This document shows positions 7,635-17,716 of a DNA stretch of 64,000 bases, piece after piece; the first letter of the stretch is position 1; each line of letters starts with the position of its first letter. The notes under the pieces were generated by a model. The model saw only the letters and a list, made by a program, of their open reading frames with translations, ran no database searches and was not told the DNA's origin. The translations under genes and the position numbers were made by a program. Source of the stretch: Thraustochytrium sp. TN22 (taxonomy: Eukaryota; Sar; Bigyra; Thraustochytrida; Thraustochytriidae); NCBI GenBank assembly GCA_013306675.1, contig JABLUY010000187.1:1-64000 (forward strand), written 5' to 3'.

Positions 7635-10136
7635 ATGCGGCGCGCGGCGGAGGACGGCGAGGACGACGAGGAGCGCCTGTTCGCGCAGCAGCGGCCGGCC
7701 CCGCGCGCGGGCCGCAGCAGCAGCAGCAGCAGCAGCAATGGCGTAGGCAGGAGCCCGGAGGAGGACTCGGTGCTCAGGGCAACGAGACCTGCTGCGCTCT
7801 GCGCGTGCAGAGGACGCACGACGCTGGAGAAGGTGTTCGCCCTGGGCTGCGTCGTGCTGCTGCTCGCGCTGCTCAGCGTCGCACTGCGCCGCGAGGACCG
7901 CTACCTGCGCACGCAGGCCGCGCAGAGCGGCGAGGACGGTGACGACATCTACGCCTCGTCCTCCTCAGAAGGGTCCTTTGAGTCGCAGGCCTCGCTGCCG
8001 TCGCTCCTGCCGACGCAAGCGCCATCGCCAACGCCGTCGCCCGCAGCGCCGGAGGTCTGCGAGACCGCTGCCTGCGTGCACGCCGCGAGCGACCTGCTCG
8101 CGAGCATTGACGACACCGTGGACCCGTGCGAGGACTTTTACGGCCACGTGTGCGGGAACTGGGTCAAAGCGCACCCAATCAAGCCAACCGAGACCAGCGT
8201 CTCCACGCTGCACGAGATCGCGGACGGGAACCGCATCGTGTTGCGCGAGGTGCTGGAGGACAGCGCGCCCGCCGGCACGGAGAGCGTCGCGCAGGCGGCC
8301 ACCTCCTCAGACCCGCTCGCGCGCAAACCGCGCCAGTTTTACCAGTCCTGCATGGATGTGGCCGCCATCAACAGCGCGGGCGCCGCCCCGTTGGATCGGG
8401 TCGCGGACGACCTGGGGCTCTCCGCATGGGGGGCGCAGGCGGTCAATGGTACCTGGAATCCCACGCTCTGGGCCGGTCTGCGCGAGCTGCTGGCCGCCAT
8501 GCACCGCCAAAACATCGGCGCGCTGCTAGACTTTGGCATTGGCGCCGACATGCGCAACTCGTCACACAACGCCATATACCTGGGCCAGGCGGACCTGGCG
8601 CTGCCCAGTCTTGAGGCGTACAAGGAAAAGGACGTGGACGCCGACGCGACGCTGCTCGCGCTGCGCCAGCTCGCCCTCGCGCACCTGACCGCCTGGCGCG
8701 GCGACGCCGCCATTGACGAGGCGCGCGCGCGCAACATTGTGCTCTTCGAGCAGTCTCTTGCGGCCATCGCGGACCCACCCGAGGTCACGCGAGACCCGGA
8801 GCTTTCCAACAAGGTGGTGCACCTGGACGACCTCGCCACCTTCATGTCAGAGCTCAACCTGAGCGCCTACGTGCCGCTCGTGCTGCGCGGCGCCGACGAG
8901 GTCGCGGTGAGCGCGGTCTCCACAGTCATCGTCGAGACGACCGGCTACTTGGAGCGCCTGCAGGCGCTCCTGCTCTTCACCGACCCGGCCACGGTGCGCG
9001 ACTACCTGTACTTTCGCGTCGTGTTCTTTTACTCGCCGCATCTGTCGGACGCCTTCCACGCGGCCGACGACGCCTTCGATATGGCCGTGTACGGGACGGA
9101 ATCCTCGCCGCCGCGCTGGAAGCGCTGCGTTGCGCGCACCGAAGCGCGTCTCGGCCTGCTCGTGGCGCGCCTCTTTCTGGCGCGCCGCTTCCCGGCGGAC
9201 GCGCGCGACCATGCGTCGGATCTGGTTCGCAGTATACAGGCCAGTTTCAAGGCGAACTTGGAGGCGCTTGACTGGATGGACGACCGTACGCGAGCGCGTG
9301 CGCATGACAAGGTCGACGCCAGCCGGTTTCGCATCGGCTACCCGGACGAGGTCATGAACGAGACTGCGCTCGTCGCTCGCTACGCACAGCTTGTCATCGA
9401 CCCGGCCGACTACTTTGCCAACCTGCGCAGCGCCGCCGACTACGAGCTGACGCGCGCCTTGCAAAAGGTCGGCCGTCCCGTGGACCGCGACGAGTGGCAC
9501 ATGAACCCGGTCGAGGTAAACGCCTACTATTCCAACGCCAACAACGAACTCGTCTTTCCGGCCGGCATTCTGCAGCCGCCGCTGTACCACAAGGACTACG
9601 TGCCGGCGCTCAACTACGGCTGCATCGCCTCCGTCATGGGCCACGAGCTCTCGCACGGCTTCGACGACGTCGGGTCCCAATACAACGCGCATGGCAATCT
9701 CGAGGCTTGGTGGGCCAATACGACCCTGCACACGTTTCGCGAGCGCACGACCTGCGTGCGCCGCCAGTACGACGCCTTTCAGGTGCTCGAGGGCGCGGCG
9801 CACGTCAACGGCAATTTGACGCTTGGCGAGAACCTCGCGGACAATGCGGGCCTCAAGCAAGCTTACACAGCCTTTCGCGCTGCGCCCACCTCGAACCTGC
9901 GCCTGCCGGGACTCGCGCGGTACTCGGCGGACCAGCTCTTCTTTGTCGCCTTTGCCCGCACCTGGTGCGGCAATTTGCGCGACCAGACGCTGCGCAACCT
10001 CGTCCTTAGCGACGTTCATGCGCCCAGTCGCTTTCGCGTCACCGGTTCCTTGCAGAACTTTGCTCCTTTTGCGGACGCCTTTGAGTGCCCTGTTGGGACG
10101 CCACTCAACCCGACTGACCGCTGCGAGGTATGGTGA
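7635..10136 (+). CDS. M13-family zinc metalloendopeptidase (neprilysin/ECE-like)
   Basis: An 833-residue type II membrane ectopeptidase. After a cytosolic N-terminus with a short poly-Ser run comes one membrane anchor (VFALGCVVLLLALLSVAL). The M13 N-terminal domain follows, with the conserved PCEDFYGHVCGNW. The catalytic zinc site is HELSH (residues 670-674) and the third ligand lies in GENLADN (Glu732). NANNELVFPAGILQPP and the C-terminal CEVW, where the Cys forms a family-typical disulphide, are also present. All catalytic residues are intact. Such enzymes cleave small peptides outside the cell or in the secretory path. The ATG at 7635 is the first ATG in frame; upstream sequence opens only through GTG. 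The length fits neprilysin/ECE (about 750-770) plus a longer N-terminal tail. Confidence 0.95.
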   Translation: MRRAAEDGEDDEERLFAQQRPAPRAGRSSSSSSSNGVGRSPEEDSVLRATRPAALCACRGRTTLEKVFALGCVVLLLALLSVALRREDRYLRTQAAQSGEDGDDIYASSSSEGSFESQASLPSLLPTQAPSPTPSPAAPEVCETAACVHAASDLLASIDDTVDPCEDFYGHVCGNWVKAHPIKPTETSVSTLHEIADGNRIVLREVLEDSAPAGTESVAQAATSSDPLARKPRQFYQSCMDVAAINSAGAAPLDRVADDLGLSAWGAQAVNGTWNPTLWAGLRELLAAMHRQNIGALLDFGIGADMRNSSHNAIYLGQADLALPSLEAYKEKDVDADATLLALRQLALAHLTAWRGDAAIDEARARNIVLFEQSLAAIADPPEVTRDPELSNKVVHLDDLATFMSELNLSAYVPLVLRGADEVAVSAVSTVIVETTGYLERLQALLLFTDPATVRDYLYFRVVFFYSPHLSDAFHAADDAFDMAVYGTESSPPRWKRCVARTEARLGLLVARLFLARRFPADARDHASDLVRSIQASFKANLEALDWMDDRTRARAHDKVDASRFRIGYPDEVMNETALVARYAQLVIDPADYFANLRSAADYELTRALQKVGRPVDRDEWHMNPVEVNAYYSNANNELVFPAGILQPPLYHKDYVPALNYGCIASVMGHELSHGFDDVGSQYNAHGNLEAWWANTTLHTFRERTTCVRRQYDAFQVLEGAAHVNGNLTLGENLADNAGLKQAYTAFRAAPTSNLRLPGLARYSADQLFFVAFARTWCGNLRDQTLRNLVLSDVHAPSRFRVTGSLQNFAPFADAFECPVGTPLNPTDRCEVW

Positions 10137-10315
10137 TGGTTTACCATGCATGGAAACCTGAACAAGAAAAAAAAAATGAATGAGCACTCTCTGAGTCTCT
10201 CACTCTCTCGGTCACTCACTCACTCTTTTTCGCAGCGCTCCCTTTCTTGTTTCTTCGCTTGCTAGCTTGCTCACACCTCTCTCCCACACAAATCACTCTT
10301 CTTGTTTTGCTTCCA

Positions 10316-11944
10316 TCACTCCACATAGTCCATCGTGGCATGGTCAACCAGGCGAAGCAGCTCGTTCCAGTCCTTCTTGCGGCGGCGCATCGGGTTGAAG
10401 TTGGTCCACCAGCGAGGGCGGCCCACGTCATCGTCGGTCTTGTCCTCGTAAATGTTGTCGCCGGACTCCTCCAAAATGCGCTTGGCCGAGCTGCGCGGGA
10501 ACAGGCTGGCGCCCTGCAGCACATGGTGCTTGGCCTTGGCGCGCAGACGCAGCAGCGTGCTGAGCTTGGCGTCCGGGATGAGCATGAGGCGGAAGATGCC
10601 GCAAATGGACCGTGCCGAGGCCACCGCCTCTTCGTACAGCCGCATCGTCAGCCACAGGTAGGCCATGACCAGGGGCGAGAAGATGTTGAAGACGAGGCCG
10701 ATGAAGCAGAGCGCGAAGAAGCCCAGAAACATCTTGGTCTCGGCCACCGAGTCAACCCAGCCGGCGCCCTTTGCCAGCAACGCGCGCTCCTGACGCTTGA
10801 TCAGGAACCACACCGGGCTCCAGAGCAGCAGGCCGGGCGCGGCGCCCGCGAAGAGCGCCGAGCAGAGCGTCGCGCGGTAGGCGATGATGCGCAAGCAGCG
10901 CATCACCGAGGGCCGCTTGCCGTTGCTCAGCTCGATGCGGCGAATGCGCTCGTCCTTGATCTTGACGGCGTCCAGCATGTTCTGGTACTCCTCGAGGGAA
11001 GCCCAGATGTCGCCCACGGTCTTGGCCTCCTCCTCCGGGTCGTCCTGAGCCGGCCGGCGTTTCTGGCGCTCTTCCGGCGGCCGCGGCTCCGAGAGCGAGC
11101 GCTGCTTGAGCGGCGCCCGGATCGAGTCCACCGGCGTGTCAGGGTCCATCTTGAAGACCTGCACCCAGCCGCGTAGAAAGTACATGTAGGTGGACAGGCT
11201 CATAAAGGTGCCCAGCGGCCGCTGGATGCGCGTCGCGGCGATGGCCAGCCGCGTGGCGTGCCAGTTCGGCGCGCTCAAAATGTTCTCGTGGTACTCTGCC
11301 TCCAGCTCCTGGATGATCTCCTTGGCGGCGTCCTTGCGCGAGAGCCCGCGCTCGAGCCACGAGGCGTCCACCACGATGGGCGGCCGGAATCGAAGCATCA
11401 CGTCGCTGCGGAACTTCTCGCGGTGCGTCCACGCGATCACCGCCGGCACCACCTTGACCTTGAAGTTGCGGTCGCCGCGGTCCAGGGCCTGCTGCACCGC
11501 CTCCAGCGCGATGTGCGCCACGCCGTCCTTGAACTTGAACGCCTCCGACCGGAACGACGAGGCGCCCTCGGGGCTGAAGCCGACGCAGTTGCCCTGCGCC
11601 AGCGCCTCGTACACTGCCTTGAACGTGCCCACGTTGAAGTTCGCCGCCTGATCGCCGTGCTCGCGCCGCCGGAACACCGGCACGGCACCCGACATGCGGA
11701 TCAGCGTCCCGAACACCGGCACCGACCACAGCGTGTCCTTGGCGCAGAACCGGATCACGCGCGGCGTCTTGGACATGAGCACCACCGAGTCCGTCAGCGA
11801 GTTGCCGTGATTAAAGCACAGGATCGTCGCCTCGCCCTCCTTGGGCAGGTTGTCCACGCCCCGCACATCAAAGCTGCTGTAGAACGAGCCGCCGCACAGC
11901 TTGAACAGCAGCCGCACCACGTAGTACAGCACCCGGTCGCTCAT
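10316..11944 (-). CDS. Glycerol-3-phosphate acyltransferase, PlsC/Gpt2-like
   Basis: A 542-residue membrane acyltransferase of the PlsC/LPLAT superfamily. Motif I is NHGNSLTD (the NHx4D catalytic motif), motif II is around VPVFRRRE, motif III is FSPEGASSFR (FPEG type), and motif IV is near VKVVPAVI. After the catalytic domain (about residues 40-230) come at least two pairs of hydrophobic segments (GAAPGLLLWSPVWFLI and FLGFFALCFIGLVFNIF) and a basic C-terminal tail. The arrangement matches the yeast Gpt2/Sct1 and protist GPAT group, which makes lysophosphatidate from glycerol-3-phosphate and acyl-CoA at the ER, the first step of phospholipid and triacylglycerol synthesis. The start is the ATG at 11944 (MSDRVLYYVV); upstream sequence opens only by GTG. 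The gene converges on the M13 peptidase gene. Confidence 0.9.
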   Translation of the reverse strand: MSDRVLYYVVRLLFKLCGGSFYSSFDVRGVDNLPKEGEATILCFNHGNSLTDSVVLMSKTPRVIRFCAKDTLWSVPVFGTLIRMSGAVPVFRRREHGDQAANFNVGTFKAVYEALAQGNCVGFSPEGASSFRSEAFKFKDGVAHIALEAVQQALDRGDRNFKVKVVPAVIAWTHREKFRSDVMLRFRPPIVVDASWLERGLSRKDAAKEIIQELEAEYHENILSAPNWHATRLAIAATRIQRPLGTFMSLSTYMYFLRGWVQVFKMDPDTPVDSIRAPLKQRSLSEPRPPEERQKRRPAQDDPEEEAKTVGDIWASLEEYQNMLDAVKIKDERIRRIELSNGKRPSVMRCLRIIAYRATLCSALFAGAAPGLLLWSPVWFLIKRQERALLAKGAGWVDSVAETKMFLGFFALCFIGLVFNIFSPLVMAYLWLTMRLYEEAVASARSICGIFRLMLIPDAKLSTLLRLRAKAKHHVLQGASLFPRSSAKRILEESGDNIYEDKTDDDVGRPRWWTNFNPMRRRKKDWNELLRLVDHATMDYVE

Positions 11945-12588
11945 TTCTCTTGCCACGCAGACTCACGCCGCGCCGCGCTGCACTCCGCTCGCGCCTCGCT
12001 GCGCGCAAGGGCCGGAGGGATGAAGAATGCGCAATGTGCACGCTGCCGCCGCGCCGCTCTGCCTCACGCCGCCGCCGCCGTACGCGCCCGCGTGCGCACG
12101 GCCGGACTGCTGCGTGCCGCCGCCGCCGACGACGACGACGCCTCGCCGCCGCCTGCGCTCCCTCGCTCCTCGCGCGCGGGAGTCTGCCGCCCGGCCGCGC
12201 GTGCGCCGCGGGCAGCCACCACTGGCACGGGTGCAAGCGTGGCAGTGCCACCACCCCAGGCCGACCCGGACCAGACTGGCAGTGGCAGACAGTCGTAGAC
12301 TCGGCTCGGACTCCGAGGCAAGGCCGCCGCCGGCCGGCACCGTGAAGGCGTGAACTTCCTTGACTCAGACTCGGGACCCCGCCGCGCCTTGCATCGCCTC
12401 GCCCGCGGCACGACTCGCCCGCCGCGGATGGAGCCTTGCTTACTTTTGTGGGGGTCCTTTGGTTTCGGTACAGCCGCCGATGTGGTGACAGTGGTCGCGC
12501 AGTGCCAGCGGGTCCGTGTCTTGCTCAGGTATAGGCCTAAGGCTAATAGCTAAAGAAAGGAGCTGATCCGAGATCAGAACGCAGGCCA
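11945..12588. other. Intergenic region between GPAT and LRRC45-like genes
   Basis: About 640 bp between the start of the acyltransferase (minus) and the stop of the LRRC45-like gene (minus). It should carry the acyltransferase promoter and the LRRC45-like 3' end. It is GC-rich with (GCC)n runs near 12040-12160. No gene is seen. Confidence 0.45.
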
Positions 12589-14670
12589 TCAGGCCAGACG
12601 AAAGACATCCTGGAGCGCGCGCCGCGCACGCTCCTGCAGCTTGGCCATGTCCTCGCGGTGAGCCTGCTCGAGGTCGCGAGCATGGTCCTTGGCGCGGGCC
12701 ACCTCGGCCTCGAGTCGCAGGACGTCGGCCTCGTGCTGGCGCGTGAGCGATGCGGCGTGCGTCTGGGCCTCGTCGCGGAGGCGACGCTCTTGATCCCAGA
12801 GCAAGCGCTTGTGCGCGGCGCCCAGCTCCTTGGAGGCTCGGTCCACCTCCGTGCGGACGGCCTCCTGCAGCGCGCTCTCCACCGCCTGCTCGCAGGCCAG
12901 GGCCACCTCGCGGCGCGTGGCGGCCTCGTGCGCGGCTCGCAGGCGCTCGACCTCTGCGTCGTGGTCTGCGCGGAGCCGGGCCGCCTGGTCCTCGAGATCG
13001 GCCTGCGCCCGGGCCTCGAGCGCCGCCACCTCGTCGGCGTGCGCGGCGCGCAAGGCCTGCAGGCCCAGGTCCTTGTCGCTGCGCGCGTCGCGGGCCTGGT
13101 CCCGCAACTGCTGCTCGAGCTGCACCACCTCATCGCGGAGCCGCTGCGCCTCGGCGCCATGGTCCTCGCGGGCGCGCTCCAGCTGCTCCTCGAGGCGCCG
13201 CGTCGACGCCGCGGCGTCCTCTCGAAGACGCGCATTGGCGTCCTCCAGCGCGAGGCGCTCCTTGACAGCCTGCTCGCGTGCGGTCGCTGCCTCGGCGCGC
13301 TCCGTGTCCAGGGTGGCCACCAGCTTGCTGCGCTCCTCGCGGACCGCGGCCAGGGCAGCCGAGACCTGCGCGTGCAGCTGCGTCTCGCGGTCCTTGGCGC
13401 GCGCCAGGGCCGCCTTGTCCTCCTCGGCCTCCTGCAGTCGCGCGCGCAGGCTCTCCAGCTCGAGCTGCATCTCCGAGGCGCGCGCCGCGCCGCGCGCCGC
13501 CTCGTCCTGGGCCAGCTTGCACTCGGACCGCTCGCGCAGCACCTCGCCCAGCATCGTCTCCTTGGCCTGCGACGCCTGCGTCGCCTGCGCCTGCGCCGCC
13601 TGCGCCACCTTGAGCGCCTCCTCGCGCGCCTCGCGCTCCGCGGCGGTCTGCGCGCGCGCCTCTTCCAGGGCGTCCTCGAGCCGCTTCTTCTGCACCTCCA
13701 GCGTCACCACGCGCTCCGCGAAGACCGCCTGATCCTCGGCAGCCGCGCCGCGCCGCGCCGCCGCCGCGGCCTCCGACGCTGCGGCCGCCAGCTCCTCGTC
13801 GCCAGCGCACGCCACGGCCATCTCCGAGCTCAGTCGCACGCGCGGCGCCAGCCCCAGCGCCTCCACGTGGTTCTTGGCGCTGCCGCCACCGTGCGCCCGC
13901 GCGTTGCGCCGCGTCGCGTCCTCCAGCGCCTTGGTGTGCGCGGCCAGGATGCCGTTCCCGGTCACCAGCACCTCGCGCAGCGTGAAGTTGCCCTCGGCCA
14001 CCGCCACGGCCAGCGCCTTGCCACCGGCCGTCCCGAGCTCGTTCCACCGCACGTCGAGCCGCCGCAGGCCCGTGTTGCTGCGCAGCGCGCGGCCCAAGAT
14101 CCCGCCGCCCTCCGGCCCGATCTGGTTGTTGCGCAGGTCCAGCTCCTGCAGCGTCTGGTTCAACTCCAGACTCGCACCGAGCCGCCGCAGCCCACTCTCG
14201 CTCGCGCCCACGCGGTTCCACTCCAGGCTCAGGTACCGTACCGACCGGTTCGTGCGCAGCGCCGCGGCCACCGCCTCGGCGCCCTCCGTGCCAATGTGGT
14301 TGCCGCGCAGCTCGATGCGCACCACCATCGTCTGCGTCGCCACCTCCTCCATCACCTTGGCGCACCCGGCGTCACCCAGGAACCTGTCGCACAGCGACAG
14401 CGTCCCATTCATGTCCACCGTCCCCGCCACGCGTTCCGCCGCTTTCGCCCGCCGCGGTGAGGTCGTCGCCGCCTTCTTCGCGCTGCGCATCGCGGCGCGC
14501 GCCGCCTCCACGTGCGCGGCCACCTGCTCCAGCTCCAGCTCCACCTCCACCTCCACCTCGCTCTCGTCTTCCAGCGTCTTCTCCTCGTCCTCCAGCGAGC
14601 CCGGGACCATCGTCGCGTCCGCCTTGGGCGCCAGCGCGCTGCCGCCGCTGCCCCCGCGCTGCAGCTCCAT
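12589..14670 (-). CDS. LRRC45-like leucine-rich-repeat/coiled-coil protein
   Basis: A 693-residue protein with five or so RNI-type leucine-rich repeats near the N-terminus, followed by about 400 residues of near-continuous coiled coil rich in Glu, Ala, Arg and Leu. The LRR part contains LSLEWNRVG, LDLRNNQIG and LDVRWNELG, which line up in the same order with human LRRC45 (LEWNSLG, LDLRNNQIS, LDLRWNNVG). LRRC45 is a centrosome-linker and basal-body protein of similar size and architecture. In a flagellate protist this would act at centrioles or basal bodies. The start is the ATG at 14670 (MELQRGG); the frame upstream opens only with TTG. It is head to head with a kinesin gene across 316 bp. 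Confidence 0.8.
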   Translation of the reverse strand: MELQRGGSGGSALAPKADATMVPGSLEDEEKTLEDESEVEVEVELELEQVAAHVEAARAAMRSAKKAATTSPRRAKAAERVAGTVDMNGTLSLCDRFLGDAGCAKVMEEVATQTMVVRIELRGNHIGTEGAEAVAAALRTNRSVRYLSLEWNRVGASESGLRRLGASLELNQTLQELDLRNNQIGPEGGGILGRALRSNTGLRRLDVRWNELGTAGGKALAVAVAEGNFTLREVLVTGNGILAAHTKALEDATRRNARAHGGGSAKNHVEALGLAPRVRLSSEMAVACAGDEELAAAASEAAAAARRGAAAEDQAVFAERVVTLEVQKKRLEDALEEARAQTAAEREAREEALKVAQAAQAQATQASQAKETMLGEVLRERSECKLAQDEAARGAARASEMQLELESLRARLQEAEEDKAALARAKDRETQLHAQVSAALAAVREERSKLVATLDTERAEAATAREQAVKERLALEDANARLREDAAASTRRLEEQLERAREDHGAEAQRLRDEVVQLEQQLRDQARDARSDKDLGLQALRAAHADEVAALEARAQADLEDQAARLRADHDAEVERLRAAHEAATRREVALACEQAVESALQEAVRTEVDRASKELGAAHKRLLWDQERRLRDEAQTHAASLTRQHEADVLRLEAEVARAKDHARDLEQAHREDMAKLQERARRALQDVFRLA

Positions 14671-14986
14671 GCTCCGCGCGCCGTGCCGGCGGTCTCCAAG
14701 CCGCCTTTGCCGAGGCTCGACGCGCGAGCTGCGTTGACTGCGTTGACGTTCAAGTTGGGGGTGCGGAAAATCCCTTCTCCAAGGCTCGGGTTCTCGAGAG
14801 AGGGTCAACGGTTAGCGCGCGTGCGCCTTCTTGCTGGCCGGCGAGGCTCGGCCGCCGGCGCCCAATCCCAGCGGACCTGTCCCCGCGGCGCGCCGGCGCG
14901 AGGCGCGCGAGGGGGCGCGGACGGAGGGCGGCGCGGCCCCGCTCGCACGAACCCGCTCGCGCTCGCGCTCGCGCGAGCCCGGCGGC
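14671..14986. promoter_or_regulatory. Shared divergent promoter region, LRRC45-like / kinesin
   Basis: The 316 bp between two ATGs pointing away from each other must hold both promoters. No TATA box or other named element is clear; it contains dense CG and GCG runs. The call is based on geometry only. Confidence 0.45.
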
Positions 14987-17716
14987 ATGCACGCTGCACG
15001 CACGGGCGGCACCGAGCACGAGGCGCGCGAGGCAGCCGCCGCCAAGCTGCGCCTGCTGTACGCGAGGGGCTCGCGCAAGCGCGGGCGCTCGGCGAGCGCG
15101 GCGAGCGCCGATGACGCGGCGCACAGCAACATGGCCACGTCCGTCGTGGGCGGCGAGCGCGTCGTTGTGGCGGCACGCGTGCGCCCGCTACTGCCTGGCG
15201 AGGAGTCCATGCACGTGAACGGGCGCAAGGCCGTCCTGGCGGACCCATGGCAAAACACCGTCACGGCTTGGCTGCCGCCCTCGTCCAAGCACTCGCAGAC
15301 GCCGGACAAGGCGCGCCGCAAGGTCTTCGAGTTCGACCACGTCTTCGACGCCGCCAGCACGCAGGCGGACGTCTTCGAGAGCGTCGGCAAGCCGCTCGTC
15401 GACAGCGTGCTGCAGGGCGTCAACGGCAGCCTCATCGCGTACGGCCAGACCGGCGCCGGCAAGACCTTCACCACCTTCGGCCCGCTCGGCACCAAGTCGC
15501 GCGACGCCGCGCAGCACGCCGGCCTGCTGCCGCGCATCGCGCACGCCCTCTTCGCCGAGCTCAACACGCGCGTCGAGATGGCGCGTACCGCCGCCAAGAC
15601 GGCGCCCGCAAACCAGCAGCGCTACTCGTATGCGCTCTACGTTACCTATTACCAGGTCTACCTGGACTCCTTCATCCAAGACCTGCTCAACCCGGCGCAG
15701 CGCCAGCTGCAGATTCGCATGCTCGACCGCGCGGACGCCACCGGGCCCTCACCCGCGCACCAGGTCGACGGCCTCTCCGTGCACCGCGTCACCTGCGTCG
15801 CCGAAGTCATGCAGCTGCTCGCGCGCGGCGACCGCTCCAAGATCGTCTCGCACACATCCATGAACGCCAAGTCCTCGCGGTCTCACTCTGTCTTTACGAT
15901 CCAGCTCGTGCAGTACGCCACGGACGCCGCCTCCGACGCGGTCCCGCACACCCTGCGCGCCAAGCTCACCTGCGTCGACCTCGCCGGCTCCGAGCGCGTC
16001 AATCGCACCCACCCGCACGGCGTACAGCTCGAAGAGGCCAAGAGCATCAATCGCTCGCTTGCCGCCCTTGGCAACGTCATCGCCGCGCTCGCCACGCCAA
16101 GCGCTACGGCGCTTGACCCCGACGCCGACCCGCTCGCCCCGGCCGCCGACGAGGACGCTGGCTTTGTGCCCTGGCGCGACTCCAAGCTCACGCGCGTGCT
16201 GCAGGACAGCCTCTCGGGCCGCGCGCGCGTCTCGCTCGTCATCAACGTGAGCCCGGGCGCCGACAACGTCAAGGAGAGCATCAACTCCATGCTCTTTGGC
16301 CGCCGCTCCATGAGTGTCAGTCTCGAGCCCCAGATTAATGCCAAGGTGGACTACAAGCAGCTCGTCGAGGACCTCCAGGCCGCCATGGAGAGCATGTCGG
16401 TCAACTACGAGGATCGCATCGCACAGCTTGACACCGCCTTGGCCGAGAAGAGCGCGCGCCTCGAGGCGCTCGCCCTTGGTAGTCCTTCCCACGCCGTTGC
16501 CGCTGCCAGCGCGGACAAGATGGCCGCTTTGCGCGGTCAGCTCGCTGCGGCTCGCGACGAGAATGCACAGCTCATCGAAGCGCAAGAGGCCCTCGAGGAG
16601 GCTCTCTTTGAGCAGTTCGAAATCAACGCTGCTTCCCGGGTGCGCTCGGATGACGAGACCCAAGACGAAAACCAAGACGAAGGAAGCGAGCTGCGTCAAG
16701 AAGAGACCAGCGAAAAGGAAGAAGACCCCGAGCAGGTAGAGCAGCTCCACCAAGACGAGGGAAGCGAAGCCAGCGACAAGCAAAAAGACTCCGAGCAGGT
16801 GGAGCAGCTCCAAGAAACCGTCAGGGTGCTGTCGGAGAAGCTCCGCCAAGTGACGGCTCTCGCAGAGGTCTTGCAAGCCGAGGCAGCGCAGGGCGTCAAG
16901 CCTGGGTCTGACGTCTTTTACGATGCTACATCGGAAGCGGACGAATGCGCGCCCAGGCCCGCACAGCAGCGAGACCAAGACGAGCTCGCGCGGCGCGTCG
17001 AGCAGCTTGAAGCGGAAAACCGCGAGTTGCGTGCTCGGGCGGAGGCGGCCAAACAGGAGCACGACTCCATGAACGCCAGGCTCGCCCATCTACAAGAGGA
17101 CCTCGACGAGGCTCGTGGTGCGCTGGCGTACGAGCAGAGCACGCGTGGCGTCCAGCTGCAGGACTCGGAGGATCTCCGGGAGCAAGTGCAGGACCTGCGC
17201 GAGCGAGCCATGAACGCCGAGTCGGAGACCGAGGACTTGCGCGCACGCCACGATCAGCAGCAGAGGCGCGCAGAACGGCTGCAGGCCGAGGCGACGGCTG
17301 CGAACGGGGCACTTCACGCGGAGCGGGAGCGCGTGACCGCCATGGCGGACCGCCTCGAGGCTGCAGAGCACAAGCTGGAGTCCATGGCGAGCCTGCACGC
17401 AGAGGAGCGCGAGATTTACGAGTTTATGCTCCGAGAACTGACTTCGTCCGGGCAGGCACGCGAGGACGAGAACGACTACGACAACTACGACGACGAAGAA
17501 GAAGAGTACGAAGAAGAAGAAGATGATGAAGAAGGCGCGGAGTCCCCACTCGCCGCGCCAGGCACGCCCATGCCAGCGCCTCGTCACCCTGCCAAGGTTG
17601 ACGCGTTCGTGCGGTGTCAGACGCCAGAGGTGCTGGCGTCGCCGCGGCTACAGAGCGCGCTAAAGCGGTCGAAGCTGGCTTTGGCGAGGGCGATGGAAGC
17701 GATTCAGGATGTGTGA
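14987..17716 (+). CDS. Kinesin, N-terminal motor with C-terminal coiled coil
   Basis: A 909-residue kinesin. The motor domain (about residues 55-440) has VVVAARVRPL, the P-loop GQTGAGKT, switch I NAKSSRSHS and switch II VDLAGSER; all key nucleotide-contact residues are present. The neck reads INAKVDYKQLVEDLQAAMES, recalling the FDYxxL neck of ARK-type/ungrouped kinesins. Coiled coils follow, interrupted by acidic Glu/Gln/Asp repeats (about 16,650-16,830). Near the C-terminus lies a strongly acidic D/E/Y block (17,470-17,540). It should move or organise cargo along microtubules. The ATG at 14987 is the first in frame; the ATG at 15131 (MATSVVGGERV), just before the motor, is an alternative start. 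No armadillo or other cargo domain is recognised, so the subfamily is uncertain. Confidence 0.92.
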   Translation: MHAARTGGTEHEAREAAAAKLRLLYARGSRKRGRSASAASADDAAHSNMATSVVGGERVVVAARVRPLLPGEESMHVNGRKAVLADPWQNTVTAWLPPSSKHSQTPDKARRKVFEFDHVFDAASTQADVFESVGKPLVDSVLQGVNGSLIAYGQTGAGKTFTTFGPLGTKSRDAAQHAGLLPRIAHALFAELNTRVEMARTAAKTAPANQQRYSYALYVTYYQVYLDSFIQDLLNPAQRQLQIRMLDRADATGPSPAHQVDGLSVHRVTCVAEVMQLLARGDRSKIVSHTSMNAKSSRSHSVFTIQLVQYATDAASDAVPHTLRAKLTCVDLAGSERVNRTHPHGVQLEEAKSINRSLAALGNVIAALATPSATALDPDADPLAPAADEDAGFVPWRDSKLTRVLQDSLSGRARVSLVINVSPGADNVKESINSMLFGRRSMSVSLEPQINAKVDYKQLVEDLQAAMESMSVNYEDRIAQLDTALAEKSARLEALALGSPSHAVAAASADKMAALRGQLAAARDENAQLIEAQEALEEALFEQFEINAASRVRSDDETQDENQDEGSELRQEETSEKEEDPEQVEQLHQDEGSEASDKQKDSEQVEQLQETVRVLSEKLRQVTALAEVLQAEAAQGVKPGSDVFYDATSEADECAPRPAQQRDQDELARRVEQLEAENRELRARAEAAKQEHDSMNARLAHLQEDLDEARGALAYEQSTRGVQLQDSEDLREQVQDLRERAMNAESETEDLRARHDQQQRRAERLQAEATAANGALHAERERVTAMADRLEAAEHKLESMASLHAEEREIYEFMLRELTSSGQAREDENDYDNYDDEEEEYEEEEDDEEGAESPLAAPGTPMPAPRHPAKVDAFVRCQTPEVLASPRLQSALKRSKLALARAMEAIQDV

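Noticed and set aside
6043-7746. A 567-residue open frame antisense to the exchanger gene
   Set aside because: It is His/Arg/Ala-rich with no domain; long antisense frames are expected in such GC-rich coding DNA, and the minus strand carries a clear exchanger.
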